NCBI GenBank assembly: GCA_964017125.1
Contig: OZ024914.1
Span: 24,619,623-24,683,622 of the forward strand
Source of the DNA: Flabesymbios commensalis
Taxonomy: Eukaryota; Annelida; Polychaeta; Terebellida; Flabelligeridae
Direction: 5' to 3'
DNA: 64,000 nucleotides
The notes below the pieces were generated by a model. It was given only the letters and a program-made list of their open reading frames with translations. It did not search any database and had not been told where the DNA came from. The position numbers and the translations under genes were made by a program. This document shows positions 51,230 to 62,515 of the stretch, piece after piece (the stretch's first letter is position 1; each line of letters begins with the position of its first letter).

Positions 51230-52390
51230 ACCCGTTGACGTCTAAGGTTCGATTTATTTTGTCAAAAATATAATACTTTATATATGATTTGTTTGGAATG
51301 TAAATGACACAATGTGGCAAAAGTGGTATTAAAGCTGTTTATAATTATAAAAAATAAGATTTTGTTAATACAAAGTGGTCGAAAAAATATAACTGAGAAT
51401 ACCTCATCCGGACTTTTGATCTCATAAGTCCTTAAGGCAACATGGTAGTTTTTTTTAATTTTACATTGTTGTACCAAATGACAGATTTATCATATGAAGT
51501 CAGTAGACATTAGCATGCTCATAATCCTATAGATGTACAGTAAATGGAAACGAGTGCATACTACGAACTGTGTTTATTTATTTTTTTAATATTCACTTTC
51601 AGCGCTCTAAGGGTGGGTCTACGTTTTCTGAACTTCAGTAATGTTCAGTCATGTTTCGTCCTGAGTATATTCAATGACAAAATGTGGCAATAGTGGAATT
51701 AAAGTTGTTTATAACTATAAGAATGACAGCTTTGTTGTTACAAGGGGTCGACAAAATGAAACTAGTGAGAGTACCCCATGTGGACTTTTGACCTCATAAG
51801 TCCTTAATGTAACAAGGTGTGATTTTTATAATTTGACATAGTGGTACCAGATGACTGATTTATCAAATGACGTTAGCAGAAATTAGCATGCTCATAATCA
51901 TACAAATGTACAGAAAACGAAAAGTTACATACTACGAACTGTGTTCAAGTTTTTTTGAAATATTGACTTTCAGTGCCCTAAGGGTGGGTTTACATTTAAT
52001 GAAAAAACTCTAAACCTCACATCTGTTTCACCCTGAATATATCCAATCACAAAATTTTGCCAGAGTGGTATTAATTTATTTTATAACTATAATAATGATG
52101 ATTATGTTATTACAGGGGTTGAAAAAATGTAACTTGTGAGAGTACCCCATTCGCTCTTTCGACCTCATAAGTCCTTCACACAACAAGGTAGAATTTTTCT
52201 AATTTGATACAGTGTTATCAGATGGCCGATGTACCAAATGAAGTCAAGAAAATGTACAGGAAACGGCAAAACTACATTCTAATTGTTTTTTTCAATATTG
52301 ACTTCCAGCGCTCTAAAGGTGGATTTATGTTTTGTGAAAACAATTGAAACTCCAATAATTTGTCATCTTATCTTTGATAAAAGAGAAATA
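51230..52390 (-). repeat. Right array of ~370-bp subrepeats, inverted
   Basis: The same unit as 47990-49560 but on the other strand. GTCGACAAAATGAAACTAGT-type markers at about 51380, 51746 and 52118 give a 366-372 base period. AGCATGCTCATAATC and CAGCGCTCTAAGGGTGGG recur in each. Confidence 0.8.
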
Positions 52391-53026
52391 TGGACGACAG
52401 TGATTTAAAAATTGTTAATAGCAATTGTGGTTTGGGTTTTCAATAACCTGGGGTTAAAAATGTACAGTCTCTGGCGCTCGAGGGTACCCTTGAGCATCCC
52501 TCATTTTAAAAACTTTGCTGCCTCAATCAACTTCTACACCATATTAATGTCCCAGGGATATTTTCCTGTCATATGCACATATCAGATCTTTGCCACTTTT
52601 TGGGTCAAGCGAACTAAAAAAAACTAGCAGCTTTTTGAAACTTGGCTCCCAGACTATACTTGTTTTGTTTAATTTGAGACCAAACAGTAACAAATCATTA
52701 TGTTTAAACAGTCATTTAATTCTCAATAACAGTGATTTGTATTTCGCTGTGCAATTTAATACTGAAACGAAGTGGCCATGCTCAGCTATGCTATATAGTA
52801 ATAATAGTTGACGGATAACTCCATTCATCTGAAATGATGTTCGGTGATGATCGTTTTGTTTTTGTCCTGTATAAATATTATATGTCCAGAATGTGTTTGT
52901 TATTCCTCCGTATGAGATCAGGACTGTGGATCTTCTGTGGCGTTGTCCGGTGATGTTTGTTTCTCAGTCCGGCCATGTGTGACCATGCGCTATTTAATGG
53001 CAAACACTCTATTCCCGGTACACCAG

Positions 53027-53135
53027 CCCAGCAAACACGAGACGTTAAACCAATGCTGATTTAATGCTGGGACGACGTCGGAGACGGCGGGCCAGCATTA
53101 AATTGACATCGGTTTAACGTGTCGTGTTTGCTGGG
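53027..53135. mobile_element. Palindromic MITE, CAGCAAACAC family (best copy)
   Basis: CCCAGCAAACACGAGACGTT on the left and AACGTGTCGTGTTTGCTGGG on the right. The inner arms are TTTAATGCTGG and CCAGCATTAAA, around GACGACGTCGGAGACGGCGG. 109 bases, no coding capacity. Confidence 0.8.
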
Positions 53136-53469
53136 AGGGCCCCACCATGGCCACTCTTTCCCAAGTCTTCCTTCCATATCATATTATGTTCTAAGATTTA
53201 ATATATTCTCCGTTTATCACTCACCATGACTCGGCACACAATCTCCAGTTTTCTGTGTCAGATCTTATTTCTCGTTTTATGTTCTGATATTATAATTCTT
53301 CTATTCCCCATTTTTCACTCACCATGACTCAGCAGATAACGTCTGGCTTTCTCAGCCAGGTGTTCTATCTCATCCTCTGTTATGTCGTCAGGCATACAAC
53401 CTTTTATTCCTAGGTCCTGATATACATTCATCCTGTAATACAGGTTATAGACGTGTCAGAGGAAAAAAT

Positions 53470-53836
53470 ATTCAAGCCTTCATTGCGTCAATGCATCACA
53501 TGTCATATTGATCAACTAAAAAGTGCCACAATCTACAATAATGGAAGCCCAGAACGTCTTTATAATGATGGATTAGACAATACCAGCATCTCTTGTACCA
53601 ATTTAACCATCACAATAAAACAAAGCATTATTTTGCATCTCTAAAGATTTAATTCCCTATGGGTGGTTTAGAACGAAAAATTTCATGGGACTGTTTTAAG
53701 AATAACGATATCTTTTTTTTCATTTGCCACCCACTTCAAGTGATCTTCATCCACTACAAGTGCTAGGGAATTGCGACAGCAATTCGTGGCTTGTAGTAGA
53801 TGGAGATGATAATGATAATTTCAGGCTTAAAAGGGT
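53470..53836. mobile_element. Decayed TTAA-type MITE, relative of 13624-13881
   Basis: Shares TCAAGCC near the left end, GGTTTAGAACGAAAA, the palindrome CTACAAG...GAATTGCGACAGCAATTCG...CTTGTAG, and TTCAGGCTT at the right end. The TTAA ends are lost, and about 100 extra bases lie in the left half. Confidence 0.65.
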
Positions 53837-54306
53837 TCACACTATTCAAAATATAGCATGTTGTGTGACATCATGCTGTCACAAGAGTGTTTAAAGGTTC
53901 AATATTGAAAAATTGAAAACGTTATCTATTATTGCTAATAAAAATATATACTTTCGTGCATGCTGCATATTTTGTACCAATATCATCAAAAAAGTCACAT
54001 CAGAAGTTTATGTTAAGAATTATTCTAATACCTTATCTGAGGATATGGTCTGGCCTTGATGTACTGGTTTTCAGATCACATGAATAGCAGCCAGTCAAAT
54101 ATGCATGTGTGGTGAGTCTGTGACAAGTGTGGCCAGTATTCTTTACACACTTGAGAAAATCAATGTTTTAATTATTGAACTAATTACCCACACATTGCAT
54201 AGAACTCATCATAGATATGATATATGATATGATGGTTATCGATGAGTAAGGACAAAATATCTGTAATTATACATGTCATCTGTTACATATCAGAACCGAG
54301 GTGACA

Positions 54307-54413
54307 CTATACTACGTTTTTAAAGGCCCATACCCAGGCTAAAATCATAAAAAAATCGGTGATTTTATTTTGGCATCTTGATATGACCATATGATGTAAA
54401 CATGTCCATTTAT
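54307..54413. repeat. Dispersed repeat E, copy 2
   Basis: Inverted relative to 47500-47575. It joins the truncated 3' side of the LINE fragment that follows, so one of the two inserted into or replaced part of the other. Confidence 0.6.
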
Positions 54414-54424
54414 GTATGTATGTC

Positions 54425-55605
54425 CATATATGTGTTGATTTATTCAAGGACTGTGTAAAAAAGGCACTGAGCGCAGGTGCAAGCTCTGTGGCCGTCTCTT
54501 TTAAAAACCTTGCTGGAACACAGCCAGGGCCGGATGCTTTGTTAGGTTTCAAGTCACGTAGAAGTTTTTCGATGTTTTCGTATGTTATTGTCAGTTCATC
54601 TATGGATGGGAATTTGTCGCCCTTTAGAGTAGGGATAGCGTTCCCGTCCTCCTGGGTGAAGACGGACGTGAACTGGTCGTTCAGGATGTTTGCTGTGTCG
54701 ATTTTATCGTTGAACAACACGCCATCACGTTTAAGTGGTGATATTCCTACATTATCTTGTTTCTTAGCTTTAATGTAGTTCCAGAATGGCTTGGAATCGT
54801 TGTTGCTCAAACTATCAGATAATATATTATTGACGTAGTCCCAGTGTGCAGTGTTCATGGATTTTTTTATCGACTTCTTTACTTCTCTAAAAGCACTCCA
54901 GTCCTGACTTTTGCCACTTCTTCTAGCCTTGTTATATAGTCACATTCTCCTGAGCTTAGGTGTTACCCAAGGTACGTTATAACGGCAAGAGGTTGTTTTA
55001 CATGGCACCAGGTTGCTAATGGTTTGGCTAATGTGTTTTTTGATAAGTTGCCAGTTGTGTTCTACGGTGTTCTGTGTTATTTTATTGAGGAAATGTGTGG
55101 TGAAAGCAGATGTTTTCTCTCGTATTTTCCCCCAGTCGGCTTTGTTGAAGAGTTTAACTTTCCGTTTTTCTTTTTTTAGCTAATTTTGGTTTAATGTCAC
55201 TGTCGACCAACACTATGTCATGGTCTGAAATTCCAGGGATGACACTAATAAATTTAGTGAGGCTAGGATTGTTAGTGCAGTATAGATCAAGCACACTACA
55301 CTCTCTGGTTGGTTCTTTCTGCAGCTGAGTTAGATGGTGGTCATTCAGTAGCGTTATAAGTTTCTCATGCATAGTCACATAATCAGCTCTTGGCTTGACC
55401 AAGTTGGTCGCCCAGTCAATATGCCCTGCATTGAAGTCCCCGCCCAGGATGATGGTGGAATTTTGGTTGTTTTTCAATTTACCTGCTATCTGGTAAAACC
55501 TAGCGTCCAGTGCGTCGAGCTGGTTGATGCCAGGTGGCCTATAAAAGTGTATAGTGTTCTCTAGTTTCGAAGGGTAACTAAGATATATCTCATAACCAGC
55601 CAACC
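54425..55605 (-). mobile_element. LINE C fragment: endonuclease end and RT start
   Basis: On the minus strand, 55603-55154 encodes the second half of an AP-type endonuclease with IILGGDFNAGHIDWA, SVLDLYCTNNPSL and PGISDHDIVLVDSD. After a linker (HNWQLIKKHISQ, YNVPWVTPKLRR), 54858-54425 encodes the start of a CR1/L2-like RT region with KPFWNYIKAKKQDN and LKPNKASGPGCVPARFLKE. It is truncated at both ends, and the catalytic YADD part is absent. There is a frameshift near 55180 and an in-frame stop (complement of 54940-54942). Confidence 0.85.
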
Positions 55606-56344
55606 AGAGATTTAGGTAGGGACGATGTTTAGAATCAAAATCTGAATGATGTCAAGCCGAAATCATTGAGTATTATCAGTAATAATTCAAGACGACATAC
55701 TTTGGAAATCGTGTAAACTGGTTATTTTTAGTGCAGTTTTCTTTTGTAATAGGGGAGACCGGGGCACATTGGGACAATTGTCATATATTTGCTTAATGTG
55801 ATTTATAAATACATGCTTTTATGGTTGAATGGTGATGCTTATTATGTCTTTATATATTGAAAAAAATAACTGTTCTCAAAAGTGCGCAATTTGTAATAGT
55901 TTTCTCTGTGACGCGTTTATTAATTTATTTTTTAAATGTCCCATTGTGCCCCGACTGTGGGGCACTATGGGACAGTGGCTGGGGTACATTGGGACAATCT
56001 GACAGCTTTTTACAGCATGACCATTACAATGTCAATATTATTTTAGCTGACGGCCTCATTGTTACATCACCTTTGAAAATGGAATGACATTAATCAGAAA
56101 ATAGAATATAGAAGAAAACTACGTTGGTGTTGAATAATTGTTATTTAATGCATCACCCGGCAGGGGGCAGCACAAGTAGGCCTTTTCATTAGATAGCTGC
56201 CGCTCACAATTTTCACGGTCCCATAAATGGTATGCTATGCACAGGAGGGGACACTGAATTTCACACCCGGGGTTTTCACATCATTTTGTTTACTCAAAGC
56301 CATAAGAAGAAAATTTTGAAAAAATATTTTCTTCACAAGTGCTG

Positions 56345-57663
56345 TACCGTATATCCGCGCGTATAGTGCGACGCCATGTGTAATACGAGTTAGGATTTGA
56401 GGCCTCGGATGACCTGAAAAACGTCTACCCCTCTGTATAATACGACCTCAAATTTTGGGTGTCGGCATCGTCCCGGTCGGTAGCGTTCCGGGCCATCTAA
56501 ATGTGAGGCATGGATATTATCTTATTGTACTAAATAGCGCCGTGACACCTGCATAGACGATGCTCAATGACGGGAACAGCGGCAACAGTACAGCTCTGCA
56601 AAACCAAAGGGCAGTATCTGCTCACTTGTAAAGTAAGCAGATACTGTATTTTGATTTCCCACGGCAGAGTGGATGTCATCGGGACTGTCTCAATGGGCAG
56701 ATATTCTGAGGCCTGCATAGGCTACATACACACAGATTTTAAAATACCCGTATTTATATTTCGCCAACAAATTTATATTATTTTAATTTATCTATTACAA
56801 AGACCATATTTTAATATCGTCGTGCTCAAATAAGAACATTTCAAGATGAAATGTGATTGTAAAACATTTGCAGACTAGCCGCATTGTCTAGACACAAGAG
56901 GTGTGCATGGTTGTATAAGGTGTCAGGGTGCAATAACACAGCAGCGCTCCATGAACTACAGCAAACAGATACCACCATTTGCTCAATACCGTATCAGCGG
57001 CGGCAACAGCGGTAGGCGTTAATGTTGTCCCAGCAATATGGACATTCTGAGGCCTACATGTATGGAATTTGCGATAGGAGATATAATCAGTGATATCTTG
57101 TTATATTTCGTCAACGCATTCTCTCATTCCAATAAGAAAATATCATGTTCAGATTTGTCGTAGGCCTACACAATAGAACACTCCCATATGAAAGGCGATC
57201 TTAGATTAAATCATTATTAATATAAATGAACAGGTCAGGAGTGTGAATTGGTTGCAGACTAACGGCGTCATTTATCTGCCCGTGGTTGTCAAAGGTGCCA
57301 CGCGCGTCGGCGGGAATGTGAGACGGGGGCTCCCAGTAAACACGACACATTCACCCAATGCTGGTACAATGTTGTGTCAGCGTCGCGGACAGTGGCCCAG
57401 CAATGTACCAGCATTGGGTGAACGTCTCTTGTTTGCTACTAGTTGGAAAGGCACAGTATCGTGTGTATAGGCTTGCTTACCAAACACCCTGACTAGCCTA
57501 CGTTTAAAGATACGTTCTACAGCTAGAGAACTTTACCGCTGAACTTACCGCTAGAGAGCTAAAAAAATGTATTAAATTCTACATCTATGTATAATACGAG
57601 GTGTCTTTTTGTGACATGAATAGCTAAGAAAAAACATCGCATTATACACGGGGATATACGGTA
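56345..57663. mobile_element. 1.3-kb TIR element nested in the 4.2-kb element
   Basis: The left end TACCGTATATCCGCGCGTAT and the right end (complement) TACCGTATATCCCCGTGTAT match over about 27 bases; further TATAATACGA words lie inside each end. The interior has two diverged related segments (about 56550-56830 and 56990-57200) sharing GCGGCAACAG, CAATATGG/CAGATATTCTGAGGCC and ATTTCG(T/C)CAAC. A hairpin lies at 56612-56646 (CAGTATCTGCT / AGCAGATACTG). No transposase frame. Confidence 0.65.
57332..57438. mobile_element. Palindromic MITE, CAGCAAACAC family
   Basis: TTCACCCAATGCTGGTACAA on the left and TGTACCAGCATTGGGTGAA on the right form long arms, with outer ends CCAGTAAACACGACAC and CTCTTGTTTGCT. 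Inserted inside the 1.3-kb TIR element. Confidence 0.75.
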
Positions 57664-57699
57664 TGTGTCAAATGTATGTAAATCTAAATAAATAGCTAT

Positions 57700-58905
57700 T
57701 ATAGTGCTTCAAAACGGTGCTCTCGACAGCTGCTCCGGTGCTCCCATAAGCTACTGCCCCAGACAGCATCACTCCAGGTAGTGGTCAAAAAGCCACTGGT
57801 GTACCACCAGCAGCATGCAGGCGGCTATCAGAAGGTGGAATTTGCCACTGATGGACCACTGGTGATCCACCACTGGAAAAAAATGTAGCTAGTGGGCCAC
57901 CGGATATCAGCCGGACATCCCCGTGGTGGGCCTCCGCTGGCATTCGGTGGTGGTCTACATTGCTCTCTGGGGCAGTGCTGCTGCAGTGCTCCCAACAACT
58001 GCTGTGTTGCTCCCATAAGCTGCTGCAGTGCTCCCAACATGCAGTTGCTGTGGTGCTCCCATAAGCTGCTGCGGTGCTACCAGCAGGTGCTGCGATGAAC
58101 CCATACTGCTGCAGTGCTCCCAACAACTGCTGCGTTGCTCCCATAAGCTGCTGCGGTGCTCCCAGCAGTTGCTGTGGTGCTCCCATAAGCTGCTGCGGTG
58201 CTCCCAACGGCTGCTGCGGTGCTCCCAATGGCTGCTGTGGTGCTCCCATAAGCTGCTGCAGTGCTTCGTGTAGTTGCTACGGTGCTCCAATAAGCTGTTA
58301 CAGTGCTCCTCACAGCTGCTGTGGTGCTCACATAAGCTTCTGCAGCACTTCGAGCGGCTGCTGTGGTGCTACCAGCAGGTGCTGAGATGTGCCTATGCTG
58401 CTTCAGAGCTCCCAACAACTGCTGCGATGCTCTTATAAGCTGCTGCGGTGCTCCCAGGGGCTAGTGTGGTGCACCCAGCAGCTGCTGCAGTGCTCCTAAC
58501 AACTGCTGCGCAGCTGCTCCATGAGCTGCTGCACTGCTCACAGCAGCTGCTATGGTGCTTCTAACGACTTTTGCGGTGCTACCAGCGGCTGCTACGGTGC
58601 TCCCAATGGCTGATGTGGTGCTCCCATAAGCTGTTGCAGTGTTCCCAGCAACTGCTGTGGTTCTCCCATAAGCTGCTGTGGTGGTCGAACCGGCTGCTGT
58701 GGTGCTACCAGAGGCTGCTACGGTGCTCCCAGCTACTGCTGTGGTGCTCTCAATTGCTTCTACAGCTGTTGTTGATATCTGCTCTCAACATGTGCCCTGC
58801 TGTGCTCCAAACAGCTGCTGTTGTACTCCCAACAGCTGCTGCGGTGCTTCCAAAAGCTGCTGTGGTGCTCTCATCAGCTGCTGATGTGCTCCAATAAACT
58901 GCTAA
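57700..58905. repeat. 21-bp minisatellite, GCTGCTG-rich
   Basis: The unit GGTGCTCCCAACGGCTGCTG plus C (21 bases), with variants (CCCATAAGCTG, CCAGCAGTTG), repeats about 50 times. It is interrupted by a diverged section at 57781-57960. Since 21 is a multiple of three, heptapeptide repeats such as GAPQQPL (minus strand) are open over up to 154 codons, with other open frames on both strands. No start context or conservation supports a protein. Confidence 0.88.
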
Positions 58906-59958
58906 GCAAGGGTGGCCAAGCTGTCGAAATTCAGATTTTTTGCTAACTTGATGGCCATAATTTTGCGACTAGGATATTTTTAATGGTGCATCATGCCATC
59001 AGGTGATATTTTGCCGTTTTTTTGCTACTGGCTACTTCACTTTTGCTATGTCAATTTTTTTTGCCCTCCTGCTAAGGTGCTCGTTATTGGCAAAAACACT
59101 CTGCTTCACATAGGCCTATATAACTCTTCACGTATCAGGTATAATGCCTTAAAATATAGTAAAAGACCCATGTACCCTTATGTATATATGGGACGCCTGT
59201 AAATTCCAATACTGCACATAGCCAAAATGTTGTAAGCATGAACGTCATTACAGGCCACTATAAGGGGTATAAATTCATCATACTTTTTTTAAATAAAAAA
59301 AATTGCTAATTCATGCACTAATGTGCTAAATTGTAGGTAGGCCTACATGGGTGAGGAGAAGAGTTCAATGAAACAAACGAAGCAAATATAATGTACATAT
59401 TTCAATGGATTTGACTGTTATTTCCCCAATATAATCCAAAACGGCTGTTTTTGGTGGTGATAGCCTATCACAATTATATTGTAACACTGAACATTGGGGC
59501 ACATTGGGACACTGCGGGGCACATAGGGACACCTGTCCCAATGTGCCCCAGTTGTCCCATTGAACCCCGTGATCCTTTGTCCCAATGTGCCCCATGTTCC
59601 ATCGTGACCTTTCATATGTGGTGCTGTGATATACTTTCACAGTAAGGTAATATACATCTTACATTAGTGGTGTACCCTAATTGGTCTTTCAACAAGAAAT
59701 GCATAAACAATGTCTACTATGTTCACACATGCACTAGCTCAACCGAAATGCAGTCTCTGAAATTTACTTTTTATATGATAAAAATTATAAAATCTCTTAC
59801 ATCCAAAGTACTGCATGCCACACACTAAGAAAACAATATGGCCACTGGAGTATCTCTGAGGTCATGTGACAGTATTTTCAGGATTCTCCCATTGGGGGTT
59901 TCCCAGGGAATCCCGTTGTCCCATTGTGCCCCGTGTCCCAATGTGCCCCGGTCTCCCC

Positions 59959-60660
59959 TACACCATTTAATTCGTTTGGTGGTCAGTGAATGTATGCAGA
60001 TCACTTGTAGACAATTGTGAGGAATCTCTAAAGCTTTTAGCCCAAGAGACTTTTACCATGCAGCACTAAAGTGGCAATTGGGACAAAATTATCATTTATG
60101 AAAATGTATTCATCATGGATGATGATAAATTGGTATCAATACAATAACTGTTATAATAATGTTTGATAGTCGATTTGAAATCATGAAAGTGCCTAGCAAA
60201 TTAATTATGAGCTTATATATCTCCCTTAAAAATGTGAGCCACCTCCAGCAACATAGAGCATCCAAAGTGTCCGGCACATAAATAACATATTATTTTAACA
60301 ACCTCGATCAGCATAACTAATTAACATCAAATATTCCAATTAGCATCCCGCATCAAATTTTTTATCATAAGCTTTAACTCGTAAAAATAGCAGGTACTTA
60401 AACACTCATTGGATGATCGATAGGTGCTTAAAGGAACTGACAATACAGAAGCATGTGATCTATAAGAAAAACAAAAGTTGGTGTCACACGTGAAATTGTT
60501 AAATGAAATTTGACTTTTTGATTGCTGGAAAACATAAAAAGTAAATTGCATTCACCAACAAATGCAAAAATTTCATTTTAATGTCTGGTTCATATCCCAA
60601 ATTACCTACCTATACAACCTTTAAAATAACTTTTTATATTGAACCATACTTATTAAAAAG
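59959..60660. other. No gene seen
   Basis: AT-rich sequence between the 4.2-kb element and a LINE 3' end. No repeats or genes recognised. Confidence 0.5.
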
Positions 60661-61256
60661 AATATAAAGAAGTTTCGGCACTAGCCAAGTTTAGACTATC
60701 ATAACATTCACTACAGATTGAGCTTGGAATATATAATAACATACCTATAAATAACAGAATATGTACAAGATGTGCTTATAATGCCGTTGATGACGAAGAA
60801 CAATTTGTAATCCATTGTAGTTATTTTAACTGTTTAATGAGGGGGTGGAGAGGTTTTGTTTAACGAAGCAAGTAATTATATTGATTCGTTTAACACTATG
60901 TCATCCAATTTTAAATTTGTGATGCTTTCAACTTGCCAAGAACCCCTGCATTGTTGAACTTTTGTTGAAACATATTCGCGTATGTTTCAGTAAAATGTAA
61001 GTGTGATTTTATGTAAGTGCATATTTTTTTCTGCACATAGGATAACTTTATTTGCACACTATATGACTTTATCTGCACATTTTATGTTTTATCTCCTGAT
61101 AATTATATAATTGCTATTTGGATTTTTCTATTTGCATTTTATACATGTGTTAACTTATGTGTGTGTTCTTCTGTTGTATACACATGACATGTAAGTCCAA
61201 TTGTGACTTTTCACTGTCAATAAAATTTATGTCTGTCTGTCTATCTGTCTGTCTGT
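60661..61256 (+). mobile_element. LINE D, 3'-end fragment
   Basis: On the plus strand about 60680-60840 encodes the C-terminal zinc-knuckle-like end of a non-LTR retrotransposon ORF2: IELGIYNNIPINNRICTRC followed by VDDEEQFVIHCSYF, giving a CxxC...HC pattern. An in-frame stop near 60700 shows decay. A 3' UTR follows, with AATAAA near 61219 and a (TGTC)n tail at 61231-61254, typical of some LINE clades. The rest of the element is missing (5' truncation). Confidence 0.75.
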
Positions 61257-61340
61257 TGATAAATGTATATTAGGCCATTTCAAATCTTTTGTACATATGA
61301 AGCAATTTTCGTCACTATAATAATTTGTCAAATTGATCAG

Positions 61341-61645
61341 ATGGAGAGCCAGCAAATGTAGGAGTCTACCTTGTGGAAGTAGAGATGAACTTCATTGATC
61401 CAAGAGAAAATAGAAATAAATTACAATCAACAGCTCCTACGTACATTGTAGACAGAAATTCCGTCTATGGCGGCTCGCTGGCTGTCAGGCTGAGAGGACT
61501 GTTGCACAGGCTACGCACATCGGGGACACTGCCAACTCATGTGCACACACTTTCTTTATGGCTCGTGTGTGGGAATTATCAGAAAATTTCCTTCTCCATC
61601 AAACTACTATCGGATTTATTAGATAATATCAAGCCACGAAAATGA
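61341..61645 (+). CDS. Weak candidate terminal exon, unknown protein
   Basis: After an AG at 61339-61340, a frame stays open for 100 codons to TGA (61643-61645). It begins GEPANVGVYLVEVEMNF and contains TYIVDRNSVYGGSLAVRL and VHTLSLWLVCGNYQK. The composition is protein-like, but I know no family, the polypyrimidine tract is poor and no partner exon was found. The first ATG in frame is at 61385. It could be the last exon of an unseen gene, a fragment of an element, or chance. Confidence 0.2.
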
Positions 61646-62515
61646 CATTTGCGTCCCAAGACTTCGTGCCTTAAACTTAAAAAGTTTGAAAGTTTAAAAT
61701 TGTGTTATTTATTTTTTATTAATCTATATTATCTTGATCCACCCTCAATTTGAAAGAGATATGTACCCGATATAAGTGTGTATTTCGGACAACCATGACA
61801 CTAATTTAATTTGGATTGACCATAAAACCTGCCCACAGACGCTCCAGATGAAGGGTCCGATGTATATTTTTTTTTTTGAAAGGGTCAAGACAAGGGTCCT
61901 TTTTGTCACTACACCAGCCACAGACATGGCTGGTGTAGTGAATGAATATTGTTTGTGTATTTTGGCGATGTTCACGATGTCTCGCAAAGTTTAAAACATG
62001 TCAATCAGCCAAGTTTAGCTGTGTTGACCCTTCCTGTTTTTAAATTTGAGGCCCGTTTCCGATGACTTTGTTATTGAACTCGCAACGTCTTTGACGATGT
62101 GATACATCTGAGACCTTACATACTTCTCCTAATACGAGTTAAGAGCTTTTTGTCATAGATTACGGCTTGTAAATTAAAAAAAAAAATTAGAAGGGAAAAG
62201 TAAAATTGGTGACTCATGTCCTTTTTCTTGTCAAATATGACAACGTCCATTATAAAACGGGTCGCTCTAAAAGACAAAAATATAATGACATTTTGCTATA
62301 ATCCATTTTTTCGAAATTTGATTACGTTGCCAACGGATGTTTCTAAAAGTTGTAATCTATCGTAATGTTGCCTTCACTCATTAAAACCATCAAAAAGATA
62401 TAACTCAGCTTAAACAAAAACATGCTGCCTTTAATATTGTTGCAATGCCCATTTATATCATATGTGAGATAAACTTGTAGAATGTTTGTAATATATTTGT
62501 TTTCAAATAGTGTCG
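61646..62515. other. No gene seen; one perfect hairpin
   Basis: A perfect 14-base inverted repeat (CACTACACCAGCCA / TGGCTGGTGTAGTG) with a 6-base loop at 61907-61940. Otherwise AT-rich non-coding sequence. Confidence 0.5.

Larger units (their letters stand above)
47707..52658. mobile_element. 4.95-kb Foldback-like element with tandem subrepeats in its inverted arms
   Basis: The outer ~190 bases on the left (47707-47895) and right (about 52465-52658) are inverted copies. They share TCGCTTGACCCAAAAAGTGG, AATATCCC...GGACAT-like words, AACTTTGCTG, GGATGCTCAAGGGTACCC and, at the extreme ends, AGTCTTGGAGGCAAGT versus its complement in ACTTGGCTCCCAGACT. Inside, the left arm (about 47990-49560) holds about four copies of a ~370-bp unit. 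The right arm (about 51230-52390) holds about three copies of the same unit in opposite orientation. The centre (49560-51230) is AT-rich with no protein-like frame. Long inverted arms built from tandem repeats are the defining layout of Foldback-type transposons; assignment here rests on layout, not on a transposase. Confidence 0.7.
55752..59958. mobile_element. 4.2-kb nested element with GGGGAGACC terminal inverted repeats
   Basis: The left end GGGGAGACCGGGGCACATTG (55752) and its exact complement at the right end (CAATGTGCCCCGGTCTCCCC, ending 59958) are each bordered by TA. Extra copies of the GGGGCACATTGGGACA word occur just inside both ends (55935-56010 and 59490-59600). The right set forms a palindrome. 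No transposase frame is visible. It contains a 1.3-kb TIR element, a small MITE and a 21-bp minisatellite. The simplest reading is one large non-autonomous DNA transposon with nested insertions. Two independent solo ends of the same family 4.2 kb apart is the alternative. Confidence 0.6.

Noticed and set aside
55857-56087. 76-codon plus-strand frame
   Set aside because: It overlaps the reiterated terminal words of the 4.2-kb element.
57785-58884. GAPQQPL-type and Cys-rich repeat proteins
   Set aside because: By-products of the 21-bp minisatellite, open on both strands.
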